Part shown: piece after piece, positions 1 to 7,205 of the stretch
Numbering within the stretch: the first letter of the stretch is position 1
Layout of the letters: each line of letters begins with the position of its first letter
NCBI GenBank assembly: GCA_964493075.1
Contig: CAZBNU010000095.1
Span: forward strand, 1 to 13,997
Length of the DNA: 13,997 nt
DNA from: SLFT01 sp964493075
GTDB taxonomy: Bacteria; Hydrogenedentota; Hydrogenedentia; Hydrogenedentales; CAITNO01
Direction of reading: 5' to 3'
The notes under the pieces: generated by a model
The model's input: the letters and a program-made list of their open reading frames with translations, nothing else
What the model was told of the DNA's origin: nothing
The model's database searches: none
Program-made: the position numbers and the translations under genes

Positions 1-1069
1 CATCCAGCATGGCCAGGTAGTTGTCCAGCGGGATGTAGTTGGCGACGCTGTTGCCGGTACCGAGGCAGTAGCCGCCGTCGGGATGGCATATCTCCAGGGT
101 TTCCCGGACGCGGGCGCGGGTTTCGGCTTCCGTGGCACGGCACAGGAAGTCCACATCAATGCCGCCAAGCAGGGCGATGTCTTTCCCGTATTTCTTCTTG
201 GCTTCAGTTACAGGCTCAATGACATCTTCAAAGGAATGCTTGGCATCTATGCCCACATCATGAATCAGGTCCTCCATGATCAGGTCGAGTTTCCCGCAGG
301 AGTGCAGCAGGTAGGGGCGTCCGGCGTCGTGGGCGATTTTCGCAAGCGCCTTATGTCCTGACAACACGAACTCGCGCATATCATCCGGGCTGGCAAGGGT
401 GCCGCCTTTGAAACCCATGTCATCGCTACCCCAGAGCGCTTTGACACAACTAAATTGGGTTATCAGTTTCGCAACATAGGTGTCGCGCTCGTAGACTTTG
501 TCATAGATGGCCTTCACAAGGTCGCGATTCTCGAAAATGGCTGTGCAAAAGGTAGTGTAGCCCATGAGCCATGTAATGTGTTCTGCAAAATGGCCGAACC
601 CGCTACCTGCCACGATGCACATATTCTCGGGCAGGTTCTTCTCATACCATTCCAGCGCCTTGGTGGTGATGTTGGCAATTTCCGGCCAGGGATACTTCTC
701 GAACTCCTCCCAGGTGGTGATAGGCCCCCGGTTCTCGTCCATGTACATGCGCCCGCTATCCCGTTTCATGTCCGACGCGGTGTCTTCCGCCTGGTGATAG
801 GTAAAACTTAATACAACATTTTCCGCACCGCATCGTATAAAGTCATAGCCCAGAAAGGATTGAAGTGCAATCTGCCGCCGCATGGGATACGCAGGGTCTG
901 CCGCGTCCAACTTGTCACACACACCGAAGCGGTTGCAGATAGACTCCTGCACTTCCGGATCGAGAAACAACTCAATGTGATGTACGCGATCGGGCTTTCC
1001 TGTACGCCGAATGCACGTGAGGAAATCCTCCCAATCAGGTTCAATAGCACGGGTAAAAGGCGCGTTCAT
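1..1069 (-). CDS. URO-D / corrinoid-methyltransferase-like protein, 3' end beyond left edge
   Basis: I translated this by hand on the minus strand from ATG at 1067-1069, which follows a GAGAGGA ribosome-binding site; 356 codons are open to the left edge without a stop. The protein resembles the uroporphyrinogen decarboxylase superfamily branch that includes cobalamin-dependent methyltransferases (MtaA/MtbA/CmuA-like), not haem HemE. Visible motifs are HSCGK at residues 256-260, GGID at 302-305 and GGYCLGTGNSV at 333-343. H256-x-C258 with C335 matches the H-x-C...C zinc-ligand arrangement of the methyltransferase branch. Family members are about 360-370 residues, so only a few C-terminal residues are probably missing. 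It starts 29 nt after the symporter gene, suggesting cotranscription. The substrate is unknown: it could be a methyl transferase, a decarboxylase or a demethylase for the compound imported by the neighbour. The fold assignment is firm; the reaction is inference. Confidence 0.85.
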   Translation of the reverse strand, partial: MNAPFTRAIEPDWEDFLTCIRRTGKPDRVHHIELFLDPEVQESICNRFGVCDKLDAADPAYPMRRQIALQSFLGYDFIRCGAENVVLSFTYHQAEDTASDMKRDSGRMYMDENRGPITTWEEFEKYPWPEIANITTKALEWYEKNLPENMCIVAGSGFGHFAEHITWLMGYTTFCTAIFENRDLVKAIYDKVYERDTYVAKLITQFSCVKALWGSDDMGFKGGTLASPDDMREFVLSGHKALAKIAHDAGRPYLLHSCGKLDLIMEDLIHDVGIDAKHSFEDVIEPVTEAKKKYGKDIALLGGIDVDFLCRATEAETRARVRETLEICHPDGGYCLGTGNSVANYIPLDNYLAMLD

Positions 1070-1098
1070 GAAGAGTCCTCTCGCTTGTTGGGTGATTA

Positions 1099-2934
1099 CT
1101 AACAAACCTTTTCAAGGTATACGGCATCCTGTTCGCCAAAATGCGCTGACGCCATAACAGCGGGACCAGCATGCACGTTCTCGTCAGGGCTGATGCCGCC
1201 AATCTTGACGTGGGCGCTACGGAGTCCTCCAAGCCACCAGCGGGTGTCGCAGATATAGGCAACATCCCCTTCATCAGCAGCCATACTGGCAACGGCCGAT
1301 TCCGGCACCAGCACTTTCTCGGAATCGCCTAGTTCCGTATCGCAGGATACGCGGGTAAAGAAGGCCTCACCACGGCGACGGTTAATCTCGCCGCCTTTGA
1401 ACAAACGCATGGCATCCAGTTGAGTTCCATTCACCAGCCCCAGCAGTTTCGAATACGGCTGTGGCTTGGTGATAAGCGCCACTATAATGCCGACAGAACC
1501 ACTTGCGACCAGCCCAAAGAAGGCGCGGGTAAAGGAATAACTGTCCGGGCCCATGCCGAAGGAGAACCAGTGCAGCAGCCATCCGTCAAGAGGTTTGAAA
1601 AAGGTAAGCAAGACAAGCGCCCCGCCGCCAATCATGGTGGCAAGTACAGCAGGCATATTGAAACGCTTCCAGAATAGGCCCAGTAGAATAGCCACCACAA
1701 TGGGCGGCGTCACTGCCGCCGTAAATTGGGCGTGTGCCGTGTAAATGGTGCCGCCGGACATGAGGGGCACCAGCGCCAGACCAATGGCGGCAGCGCATAA
1801 GCTTGAAATACGCGCCACCAGCAGGTAATGTTTGTCGTCTTTGTCCTTCGCGATATAGGGACGGTACATGTCATTCACGAAAATGGCGCTGACAGCGTTA
1901 ATCAAGGTGTCTGCCGTGCTCATCAGCGCCGCCATCAGTGCCGCCAGCACAAAGCCAAAGACGCCGGGACTACACAGAAAACGGGCCGCACTCACAAAAG
2001 CACCCTGACTGGTGGTGTCTAACTCGCCGCGCACGCCCAGCGCATAGGCCACCCAGCCCCCGCCGCTGACCGCTATCGCCGCCAAAGGCGCAAGCAGCAG
2101 CAGCCATAGCGTGATCATTTTACGGGCGTCTTTCATGCCGCGCAACGCCAGGAAACGCATCATCATCCCCTGATTCATCAACAGGAACGCACCGTTGTTC
2201 GCAAGCCCGTCCTGCATGTAAATACCGATAAACGAAAACTTGTCCGGGCTGTTGTATTCCGAGAAGGCATAGCGATGGCCCTCTGGAAGCAACGCCCAGA
2301 AATCAATGAATCCGCCCACATGCAATACCCCGGCGAAGAACAGTCCCAACCCCGCCACAAGCAGGATAATGCCCTGCGCAAGATCAGTCATGATTACCGA
2401 GGTCTGGCCGCCGGCAAGCACATACAGGGTCACAAGCACACACGCCACGGCTGCGCCCGTAAATTCGTGCCAGCCCAGCACAGGATGCAGGGCGCGCCCA
2501 AGGGTGAGCAGGTTTACGCCCACATAGCCGATAAGATACAACTGGATAAAGGCGGTTGCTGTAATGCGTGCCGCTTTGCCAAAGCGCCGCTCAAAGTATT
2601 CGGGCACCGACTGGATACGCTGGTAATAAATAATCGGCAACCATACCAGCAACAGAATAGGCGCCCAGAACCAATCGTTCAGATAGGATTGGGTGCTGCT
2701 GATGCCGTATTGATACCCCACCTCACTGTACTTGATAAAACTGTAACTACCGACCAAAGTCGCCACTGCGGAAAATCCGATAAGCCACCATGCAAAACGC
2801 TGGCCACCGAAGAAGAAGTCTTTGGTAGTGGAAGCATAGCGTCCGAAATAAAGGCCGAACCCCACCACCAGAGTGAAGTAGGCGAGCATGATGGCGTAGT
2901 CGGCTGTTGTGCCTGCTGCTTGCGGGGTGGTCAT
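1099..2934 (-). CDS. Sodium:solute symporter (SSS family) with soluble C-terminal tail
   Basis: A 611-aa polytopic membrane protein of the solute:sodium symporter family (LeuT fold), expected to import a small organic solute with Na+ across the inner membrane. Hydrophobic helices run from about residue 12 to 490. The N-terminal part has the family-like FFFGGQRFAWWLIGFSA stretch (40-56). The helix-8-like segment LMSTADTLINAVSAIFVND (337-355) keeps the Ser-Thr pair (339-340) expected at the Na2 site. After the last helix a hydrophilic tail of about 105 residues (505-611) contains RWWLGGLRSAHVKIGG, which I associate with some symporters of PVC-like bacteria but cannot assign to a domain. The start ATG (2932-2934) has GGAGGT upstream and overlaps the stop of the preceding small membrane gene as ATGA, implying translational coupling. 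A URO-D-like gene follows after 29 nt. The substrate cannot be predicted. Confidence 0.93.
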   Translation of the reverse strand: MTTPQAAGTTADYAIMLAYFTLVVGFGLYFGRYASTTKDFFFGGQRFAWWLIGFSAVATLVGSYSFIKYSEVGYQYGISSTQSYLNDWFWAPILLLVWLPIIYYQRIQSVPEYFERRFGKAARITATAFIQLYLIGYVGVNLLTLGRALHPVLGWHEFTGAAVACVLVTLYVLAGGQTSVIMTDLAQGIILLVAGLGLFFAGVLHVGGFIDFWALLPEGHRYAFSEYNSPDKFSFIGIYMQDGLANNGAFLLMNQGMMMRFLALRGMKDARKMITLWLLLLAPLAAIAVSGGGWVAYALGVRGELDTTSQGAFVSAARFLCSPGVFGFVLAALMAALMSTADTLINAVSAIFVNDMYRPYIAKDKDDKHYLLVARISSLCAAAIGLALVPLMSGGTIYTAHAQFTAAVTPPIVVAILLGLFWKRFNMPAVLATMIGGGALVLLTFFKPLDGWLLHWFSFGMGPDSYSFTRAFFGLVASGSVGIIVALITKPQPYSKLLGLVNGTQLDAMRLFKGGEINRRRGEAFFTRVSCDTELGDSEKVLVPESAVASMAADEGDVAYICDTRWWLGGLRSAHVKIGGISPDENVHAGPAVMASAHFGEQDAVYLEKVC

Positions 2935-3155
2935 GGCTGGGGTACCTCCGGCACGAAGGGAAGATAAAAGGTAAACAGGCAGGAGACAAGCAGAAAAGCG
3001 ATATACCCCGCGACCAGCACATAAAGCGTGTTACGGTCGTCCGGATCGGTCCAATCGAGGTAGCCGCTTTTCAATCCGGCCCAGAGGCCGACGCTGCCCA
3101 GCACAGCGCCAATTCCAAATTGTATGAGGATGGGTAACCATCTTGATGAATCCAT
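2931..3155 (-). CDS. Small two-helix membrane protein coupled to the symporter
   Basis: A 74-aa protein with two hydrophobic segments (about residues 8-28 and 45-67) joined by an acidic loop DWTDPDDRN (34-42), ending in a short proline-rich tail. I recognise no named family. Its TGA (2931-2933) overlaps the ATG of the symporter by the ATGA arrangement, so the two are almost certainly co-translated. Small two-helix partners next to SSS symporters are known in other branches (the YhdT/PanF pair and the DUF4212 small subunit), and by analogy this could be an accessory subunit; direct homology to those is not visible. GGAG lies about 10 nt before its ATG at 3153-3155. The glycosyltransferase gene ends 48 nt upstream on the same strand. 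That it is a real gene is likely from the overlap and clean helices; its function is inference. Confidence 0.8.
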   Translation of the reverse strand: MDSSRWLPILIQFGIGAVLGSVGLWAGLKSGYLDWTDPDDRNTLYVLVAGYIAFLLVSCLFTFYLPFVPEVPQP

Positions 3156-3203
3156 GAGGGAAATGCTCCACGTTTTGCCAGCCGTTATTTTATAGAATTA
3201 AGT

Positions 3204-4484
3204 TCAACGGCGCAAGTTTAATCGGCATAACCGTCGCATTTCACGCAGATGGACAAGGGGCGAGGTGTTCGGGTTAATCGTAGTCCCATGCCAGGCGCAT
3301 ACCGTGGCGATGGCCTCTCCAGCGGCGATGTTGGGCATTACAGTGTCCCTGAGATGATGAATCAACTGAATGGTGCGCAGCCCATCAAACCAGACATGAA
3401 ATTGCCGCTGGCGTCCTTCAGTGGTGGGGTGGTTTGCCGAAATGTTTTCCCACGCCATTTTGAAATGCAGTTGCTTGAGGAATGCTTTCAACGCAAGGTG
3501 TATGTCCGCTGCGCCTTCAAGTATGGCCGCGCCAGGCTTCATGATATTGTCCGAAGCGAAAGCAAGCCATTGACGCAGTATGTCATAGCACTGCGGATGG
3601 AAGAGTAGGGCATGGGGCGTTGCGTCAAGTCGTGACGATGCTATGGTGCGTCCCGTACCAAAAGGGGTGCGATGGGAACCACGACCAGAGGGGTATACCA
3701 AAGCATCCGGGATGGCTTCAAGGGTTCCTGTTTTTGACAACTGCTGCATAAAATAAAAGTCTTCAGCGGCACACCGTCGGTTCATACCGCCAACGGATGC
3801 ATAGGCGTGTGCGGTGCTGGACATGATGGAACCCAGCGCGGGGTAGGCGTAGGGCGATCCCGCATAGCGCATTCCGAGTTCATGGTAACGCATGTAGTTC
3901 TCATAGGCAACCATAACCCGGCCTTCGTGTGTGTCTTTTTGAACCGTAGGGTGCTGATACGAAGCATAGGCGCCCCAACGGGACCCAGCGCCGTAGAATC
4001 GGCTCAAAGCATCCAGGTAGCCGGGCGCGGGGGGCGAGTCTGCATCCAGATGGACAATGGGGGCTTCAAGGTTACCCGTTGCTGCAAGCAGGTGCAACCC
4101 ATGATCCGCGCCAATCCTGCGGGCAAGCCCAACGCCCTCCTTCAAGGGAAGTTCCATACCAGCAGAAGAAGCATCCACCCAGGCAAGGGCAGGGGAAACG
4201 CAGGGAACGCATTCCTCCAAAGACCTAAGCGTGACAGCATTATCAGCAATATCTTCCGACGCGGTATTGGCGCGATTATTCACCACAACGATTACCTGAG
4301 TGTGCACAAGTGTTTCCGGTTGTGAAGCGGTCAATGCGTACAGGGTATCAAACAGCAAGGCATGCTCTGCCAGAGCGGGAATCACCACCACACACGAAAC
4401 GTCATGCGCACATAAAGAACCCTGTAGCGGCCATTGCGCTGTCAGCGTGTTTTTCTTCAGATAATTTTCGACTGTGGCGTTCAT
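3204..4484 (-). CDS. Glycosyltransferase, GT-A fold, family-2-like
   Basis: A 426-aa cytoplasmic protein without signal peptide or clear membrane helices. CVVVIPAL (31-38) and VIVVVNN (64-70) are the first strands of the GT-A nucleotide-sugar-binding fold. EGVGLARRIGADHGL (116-130) and VHLDADSPP (144-152) follow, with the D-A-D metal-binding motif at 147-149. AAEDFYFMQQL (239-249) carries an ED pair where family-2 enzymes have the catalytic base. A conserved-looking RGSHRTPFGTGRT segment (268-280) and an approximately 130-residue helical C-terminal part follow. It should transfer a sugar from a nucleotide donor; donor and acceptor are unknown. The ATG (4482-4484) has only a weak GGA upstream, but no better in-frame start is apparent. 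It is the first gene of the minus-strand cluster, 48 nt before the two-helix protein. Whether its product is connected to the symporter and URO-D genes is not evident. Confidence 0.85.
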   Translation of the reverse strand: MNATVENYLKKNTLTAQWPLQGSLCAHDVSCVVVIPALAEHALLFDTLYALTASQPETLVHTQVIVVVNNRANTASEDIADNAVTLRSLEECVPCVSPALAWVDASSAGMELPLKEGVGLARRIGADHGLHLLAATGNLEAPIVHLDADSPPAPGYLDALSRFYGAGSRWGAYASYQHPTVQKDTHEGRVMVAYENYMRYHELGMRYAGSPYAYPALGSIMSSTAHAYASVGGMNRRCAAEDFYFMQQLSKTGTLEAIPDALVYPSGRGSHRTPFGTGRTIASSRLDATPHALLFHPQCYDILRQWLAFASDNIMKPGAAILEGAADIHLALKAFLKQLHFKMAWENISANHPTTEGRQRQFHVWFDGLRTIQLIHHLRDTVMPNIAAGEAIATVCAWHGTTINPNTSPLVHLREMRRLCRLNLRR

Positions 4485-4561
4485 TCTATCCGTTCTATAA
4501 GTCCGACGCTAAGCCTTTGCAGGGCACTTCTTTTCTTTCTCCTCATACCCGTGATAGAATC

Positions 4562-4590
4562 AGAATAACAGGAAGTGAGCCTGTTCGCAA
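4562..4590 (-). promoter_or_regulatory. Candidate sigma70-type promoter for glycosyltransferase cluster
   Basis: Read on the minus strand, TTGCGA (4585-4590) and TATTCT (4562-4567) are separated by exactly 17 nt and match the -35 and -10 consensus at 4 of 6 positions each. This would start transcription roughly 70 nt before the glycosyltransferase ATG. The match is only fair and could be chance. Confidence 0.28.
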
Positions 4591-4690
4591 ACAAAGGCTT
4601 TTTTTTGCTAAAGAATACAGTAGAACCTGCATTATCAACTTATAGGATCGCAACCGTTATCAAAAACAAGACGTTGATTATAAGCGCGAA

Positions 4691-4815
4691 GAAAAAATGG
4701 GACTGTTCCCGTCGCAATTTCAAATATTGATGGCGGAAATAATGGGTGCTTGATTTCATGCAAGATCGTTTTCACGCAGTAAAGGCTCGGCGACGGAACT
4801 GTCCCGGATTTTTTC
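4691..4815. repeat. Inverted-repeat element A (GGGAC-type ends)
   Basis: The left arm at 4691-4717 begins GAAAAAATGGGACTGTTCCC and continues into GTCGC. The right arm at 4789-4815, reverse-complemented, begins GAAAAAATCCGGGACAGTTC and also continues into GTCGC. The arms face inward around a unique core of about 70 bp. Each arm carries its own near-palindrome (GGGACTGTTCCC type) next to a run of six A. Such ends recall REP-like or miniature elements mobilised by REP-associated tyrosine (Y1) transposases, from memory of the GGGGACTGTCCCC family. No transposase gene is present in the window. Confidence 0.75.
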
Positions 4816-4834
4816 GGACGTGTGTGATAAAGCC

Positions 4835-4922
4835 GCAAAAAAGCGGGGACAGCCCTGGCGCATCAGGTCTAATATGTGATTTGCAGCAATTCTATGCGCC
4901 GAGGGCAGTCCCCATTTTTTGC
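4835..4922. repeat. Inverted-repeat element B (GGGGAC-type ends)
   Basis: Arms of 29 bp at 4835-4863 and 4894-4922 are inverted copies. Both read GCAAAAAA at the outer end, then a GGGGAC-W-GCCCT core, then GGCGCAT at the inner end, with two small indels between them. The loop is 30 bp. The core and A6 run are shared with element A, 19 bp to the left, but inner sequences differ, so these are two members of one family and not a simple duplication. Transcribed in either direction it would form a long hairpin flanked by T-rich sequence and might also act as a bidirectional terminator. Confidence 0.78.
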
Positions 4923-4957
4923 TTATCATTCGTAGTTGTTTCAGGTTGTGAAGATAG

Positions 4958-4985
4958 ACTGGGTTGCGGACAATGCCCGCGTTAG
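4958..4985 (+). repeat. Dispersed hairpin repeat, copy 1
   Basis: This 28-bp stretch starts ACTGGGTTGCGG and ends GCCCGCGTTAG. It matches 24 of 28 bases of the reverse complement of 8936-8963. Within it GCGGAC-AAT-GCCCGC can fold into a short hairpin with a 3-nt loop. It ends 25 nt before the lipoprotein ATG and points toward that gene. Confidence 0.65.
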
Positions 4986-5010
4986 TTAAGACATTAGAAG
5001 GAGTTCAGAA

Positions 5011-5688
5011 ATGAAATATTATATCTATGGCCTGGCGATAGCTGCACTGCTTGTTGCCGCCTGTTCTGGGCAGAAGGATACAGATCGGGACTATGCAGGG
5101 CCTGTTGTTTCTGACAAAGCAGACACAACCACGTCCTCAAATGCACTCCCTGAAAAACTACCGATTGACCCTGGCGATGTGGACAGCGGTATCCTTATCA
5201 ACGGTATGCTTGCGCCGGAATCCCAATCGGATACGGTTACTGCGGAGTATATGGAAACGCAGCGGGACACCTTGTCCATGACCACCATCACCGTGCGGCC
5301 ACCGTTTCCAGATGCTTTGTCTGTGATGTTCGTTATCGTGTCAACACGCGATTTTGTGGAACGTCCTGTGGTGATGCGCACACGCACCTACCGCGATGAT
5401 GAAATAATCGGAGATGAGCAGGGTTATGTGCTGGGAAAGAATGCAAGGATACTCCCTGAAACTGATCCTGATGCTGCACCCCCCAGAATGTTTGTTGTCA
5501 ACGTCCTGGAAGGCCTGACGGAAATTCCGGACACTATGTTGCTGCATGCGCGGGCCGACGCCTGGCTGATGCCTGTTGGTACCGACGAAACAACCCTCAA
5601 TCCGCTGACGGATACCGCGCCGGATCGGGTGTCGCTCATGAGCAATCCTGTGCGTATCAACTTCATCAAAGAGGAGGCGGCTCCGTGA
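5011..5688 (+). CDS. Putative lipoprotein of unknown function
   Basis: A 225-aa protein starting MKYYIYGLAIAALLVAACSG: a short charged start, a hydrophobic stretch, and the lipobox LVAAC with Cys18 as the predicted lipidated residue (signal peptidase II). Ser at the position after Cys suggests outer-membrane sorting under E. coli rules, if they apply. After an acidic, Thr/Asp-rich linker (20-55) the rest looks like a small beta-rich domain containing VMFVIVSTRDF (105-115) and an acidic, proline-containing region near 150. I recognise no family. AGAAGGAG lies 7 nt before the ATG. The stop overlaps the GTG of the next gene as GTGA, so expression is coupled to the PIG-L deacetylase. It may position that enzyme or bind its substrate, but this is only inferred from the operon. 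Confidence 0.85.
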   Translation: MKYYIYGLAIAALLVAACSGQKDTDRDYAGPVVSDKADTTTSSNALPEKLPIDPGDVDSGILINGMLAPESQSDTVTAEYMETQRDTLSMTTITVRPPFPDALSVMFVIVSTRDFVERPVVMRTRTYRDDEIIGDEQGYVLGKNARILPETDPDAAPPRMFVVNVLEGLTEIPDTMLLHARADAWLMPVGTDETTLNPLTDTAPDRVSLMSNPVRINFIKEEAAP

Positions 5689-6512
5689 ATATCGTTTGTA
5701 TTGGGGCGCATCCTGACGACGCGGAGTTTTTTATGGGCGGTGTTATGACCTGTTTTGCCCGCGACGGCCATAACGTGCTCGCCGTGTCTCTCACCAATGG
5801 CGATATCGGGCATCACGAAATGGGCGGCGGCATACTGGCGAAGCGGCGTAGTGAAGAGTCATGGGCAGCGGCGCGTATTGGTGGGTACGAAAGCCTGACC
5901 CTTGACAACCACGACGGAGAATTGCAGCCGGACTTGCAGGTGAGGAAAGCGGTCACCCGCATCATACGCAATCATAATGCGGACATCGTGTTTACCCACC
6001 GTCCAAATGACTACCATCCTGATCACCGTTATACGTCGCAAGTGGTGCAGGACGCCGCATTTATGGTCACAGTGCCGCAATTCTGTCCCGACACCGAAGC
6101 GTTACGGCGCAACCCCCTGTTTATGTATCTCTTTGATCCCTTTACTTTCCCGGCCCCCTTTCGTGCAGACGTAGCGGTGTCTGTAGATGCTGTCATGGAT
6201 GTAAAATGGAAGATGTTTGACGCCATGCCCTCCCAATTTTATGAGTGGTTGCCCTGGCTGGACGGCATCCTTGGCGAGGTGCCGCCTGTTGAAGATAAGG
6301 CGGCGCGCTTTGCCTGGCTGCAGGAGTATTACAAACCCTACCAGCAGATGTCTGCAAATCAATGCCGTGATGCGCTTCGTACTTGGTGCGGTGATGCCGC
6401 TCGTGGCGTTCAGTATGCCGAAGTATTTCAGGTCTGTGAATACGGCACACAACCAGACCCCGGTATGTTAAAACGCATGTTCACTTTTTCACAGAACGAC
6501 ATAGGAGCCTGA
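5685..6512 (+). CDS. PIG-L (LmbE-like) family deacetylase
   Basis: A 275-aa zinc-dependent deacetylase of the PIG-L/LmbE family, which removes acetyl groups from N-acetylglucosamine-type sugars (known members include PIG-L, MshB and BshB). The zinc site is visible: AHPDDAE at 8-14 gives His9 and Asp12, and HPDH at 111-114 gives His114; Asp11 is the expected catalytic base. TNGDIGHHEMGGG (37-49) and LDNHDGEL (73-80) fit a subfamily I recall from PVC-like and related bacteria. There is no signal peptide, so it is probably cytoplasmic. The start is GTG at 5685, overlapping the lipoprotein TGA (GTGA), with GAGGAGG about 7 nt upstream; the AHPDDAE motif sits as close to the N-terminus as in relatives. 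The next gene begins 3 nt after its stop. The substrate is unknown; mycothiol- or bacillithiol-type roles are possible but unsupported. Confidence 0.94.
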   Translation: MNIVCIGAHPDDAEFFMGGVMTCFARDGHNVLAVSLTNGDIGHHEMGGGILAKRRSEESWAAARIGGYESLTLDNHDGELQPDLQVRKAVTRIIRNHNADIVFTHRPNDYHPDHRYTSQVVQDAAFMVTVPQFCPDTEALRRNPLFMYLFDPFTFPAPFRADVAVSVDAVMDVKWKMFDAMPSQFYEWLPWLDGILGEVPPVEDKAARFAWLQEYYKPYQQMSANQCRDALRTWCGDAARGVQYAEVFQVCEYGTQPDPGMLKRMFTFSQNDIGA

Positions 6513-6515
6513 AAC

Positions 6516-7181
6516 ATGGGCAGAACACTTCTTATTATCGCCATGTGTATGTTTTCCCTTGTGGCGGCGGCGGCTTCCGATCAACCGGTAATCGTCAATA
6601 CCGGCGAGGCGACGGTGCTTGTAAATCCGGGCACTGTGGAGTTCAAACTCATACGGCATTTCAGCGGCGACACCATGCAGAATGCCATGGAACAATGCAA
6701 TGTGTTCATTGAAGCCGCTCCTCAGGCGATTCGCGGCGCGGAACTGCAGCCCACAGAACTGATTACATCCCCGCCGGTCATTCGTTCCCTGGCAGAGAAA
6801 CAGGTGCTTGCAACTGTGGTAGTGCGCTTCAGTATGGCCGTGTTCAATACCGCAAAGACCGGGCCGGTACAATTTGCAGGTCTATGCGATAAAATGACCG
6901 CCATTGCCGAGACCATGAAGTGTACCCTTGCCACGCCGGAATTGTTGGCTGCCGACCCCGAAGAGGTGATGGCGGCGGCAGTTTCCCATGCCACTGAGAA
7001 CGCCTATCCACCGGCGGAAGCCGTGGCTATTGCAGTAAAAACCGTTATCTATGCTGTGGACAAAGTGGAAGTACTCTCCATTGAGTGGGAACAACAACCG
7101 GAAGGATACGGCACTGAAGTGCCGCAAATCGGATGCAAAGCCACCGTACAGGTCACCTACGCACTCGCACCGCAGTCGTAG
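6516..7181 (+). CDS. Exported SIMPL (DUF541)-like protein
   Basis: A 221-aa protein with a signal peptide (residues 1-20, ending VAAAA before SDQPV). The mature start VIVNTGEATVLVNPGTVEFKL (25-45) matches the opening strand pattern of the SIMPL/DUF541 domain, in which a V-x-G-x-G-x-v-x-v-x-P-D motif begins the fold; Gly replaces the usual Asp after Pro here. Later, AVSHATENAYPPAEAVAIAV (152-171) and VDKVEVLSIEW (178-188) resemble the second helix-strand unit. SIMPL proteins are periplasmic or surface-exposed with poorly defined roles. A TAGGAG site lies upstream, overlapping the end of the deacetylase gene, whose stop is only 3 nt before this ATG, so it is the third gene of the operon. The stop at 7179-7181 lies 24 bp before an 11-bp tandem repeat. 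Family assignment is from pattern recall and is moderate. Confidence 0.72.
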   Translation: MGRTLLIIAMCMFSLVAAAASDQPVIVNTGEATVLVNPGTVEFKLIRHFSGDTMQNAMEQCNVFIEAAPQAIRGAELQPTELITSPPVIRSLAEKQVLATVVVRFSMAVFNTAKTGPVQFAGLCDKMTAIAETMKCTLATPELLAADPEEVMAAAVSHATENAYPPAEAVAIAVKTVIYAVDKVEVLSIEWEQQPEGYGTEVPQIGCKATVQVTYALAPQS

Positions 7182-7205
7182 GGTTTAGGGTTTGGTCTTT
7201 TTCTT

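Larger units (their letters stand above)
4485..5010. other. 526-bp divergent intergenic region rich in inverted repeats
   Basis: No open frame here has a convincing start, length or protein character. The region separates the minus-strand glycosyltransferase from the plus-strand lipoprotein operon. It contains a weak promoter candidate for the glycosyltransferase, a 9-bp perfect inverted pair AAGCCTTTG (4511-4519) with CAAAGGCTT (4592-4600) followed by a T run, two larger inverted-repeat elements (4691-4815 and 4835-4922), and a dispersed hairpin repeat (4958-4985). An AGAAGGAG ribosome-binding site at 4996-5003 sits 7 nt before the lipoprotein ATG. No tRNA-like fold was noticed. Confidence 0.75.

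Noticed and set aside
2275..2967. 230-residue plus-strand frame opposite the symporter
   Set aside because: It is antisense to a well-supported membrane protein, and its composition (rich in His, Gln, Lys) is that of a reverse frame.
3807..4325. 172-residue plus-strand frame opposite the glycosyltransferase
   Set aside because: It is a shadow of a gene with clear family motifs; no protein-like features.
4511..4610. AAGCCTTTG/CAAAGGCTT pair with T run as a plus-strand terminator
   Set aside because: The 72-nt spacing is too long for an intrinsic terminator, and no plus-strand gene lies upstream.
4691..4922. Repeats considered as a CRISPR array
   Set aside because: Only four ends in alternating orientation, with unequal spacing and no cas genes; inverted-pair structure fits miniature elements instead.
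4746..4985. 79-residue plus-strand frame in the divergent intergenic region
   Set aside because: It is made almost entirely of inverted-repeat arms and the dispersed 28-bp repeat.
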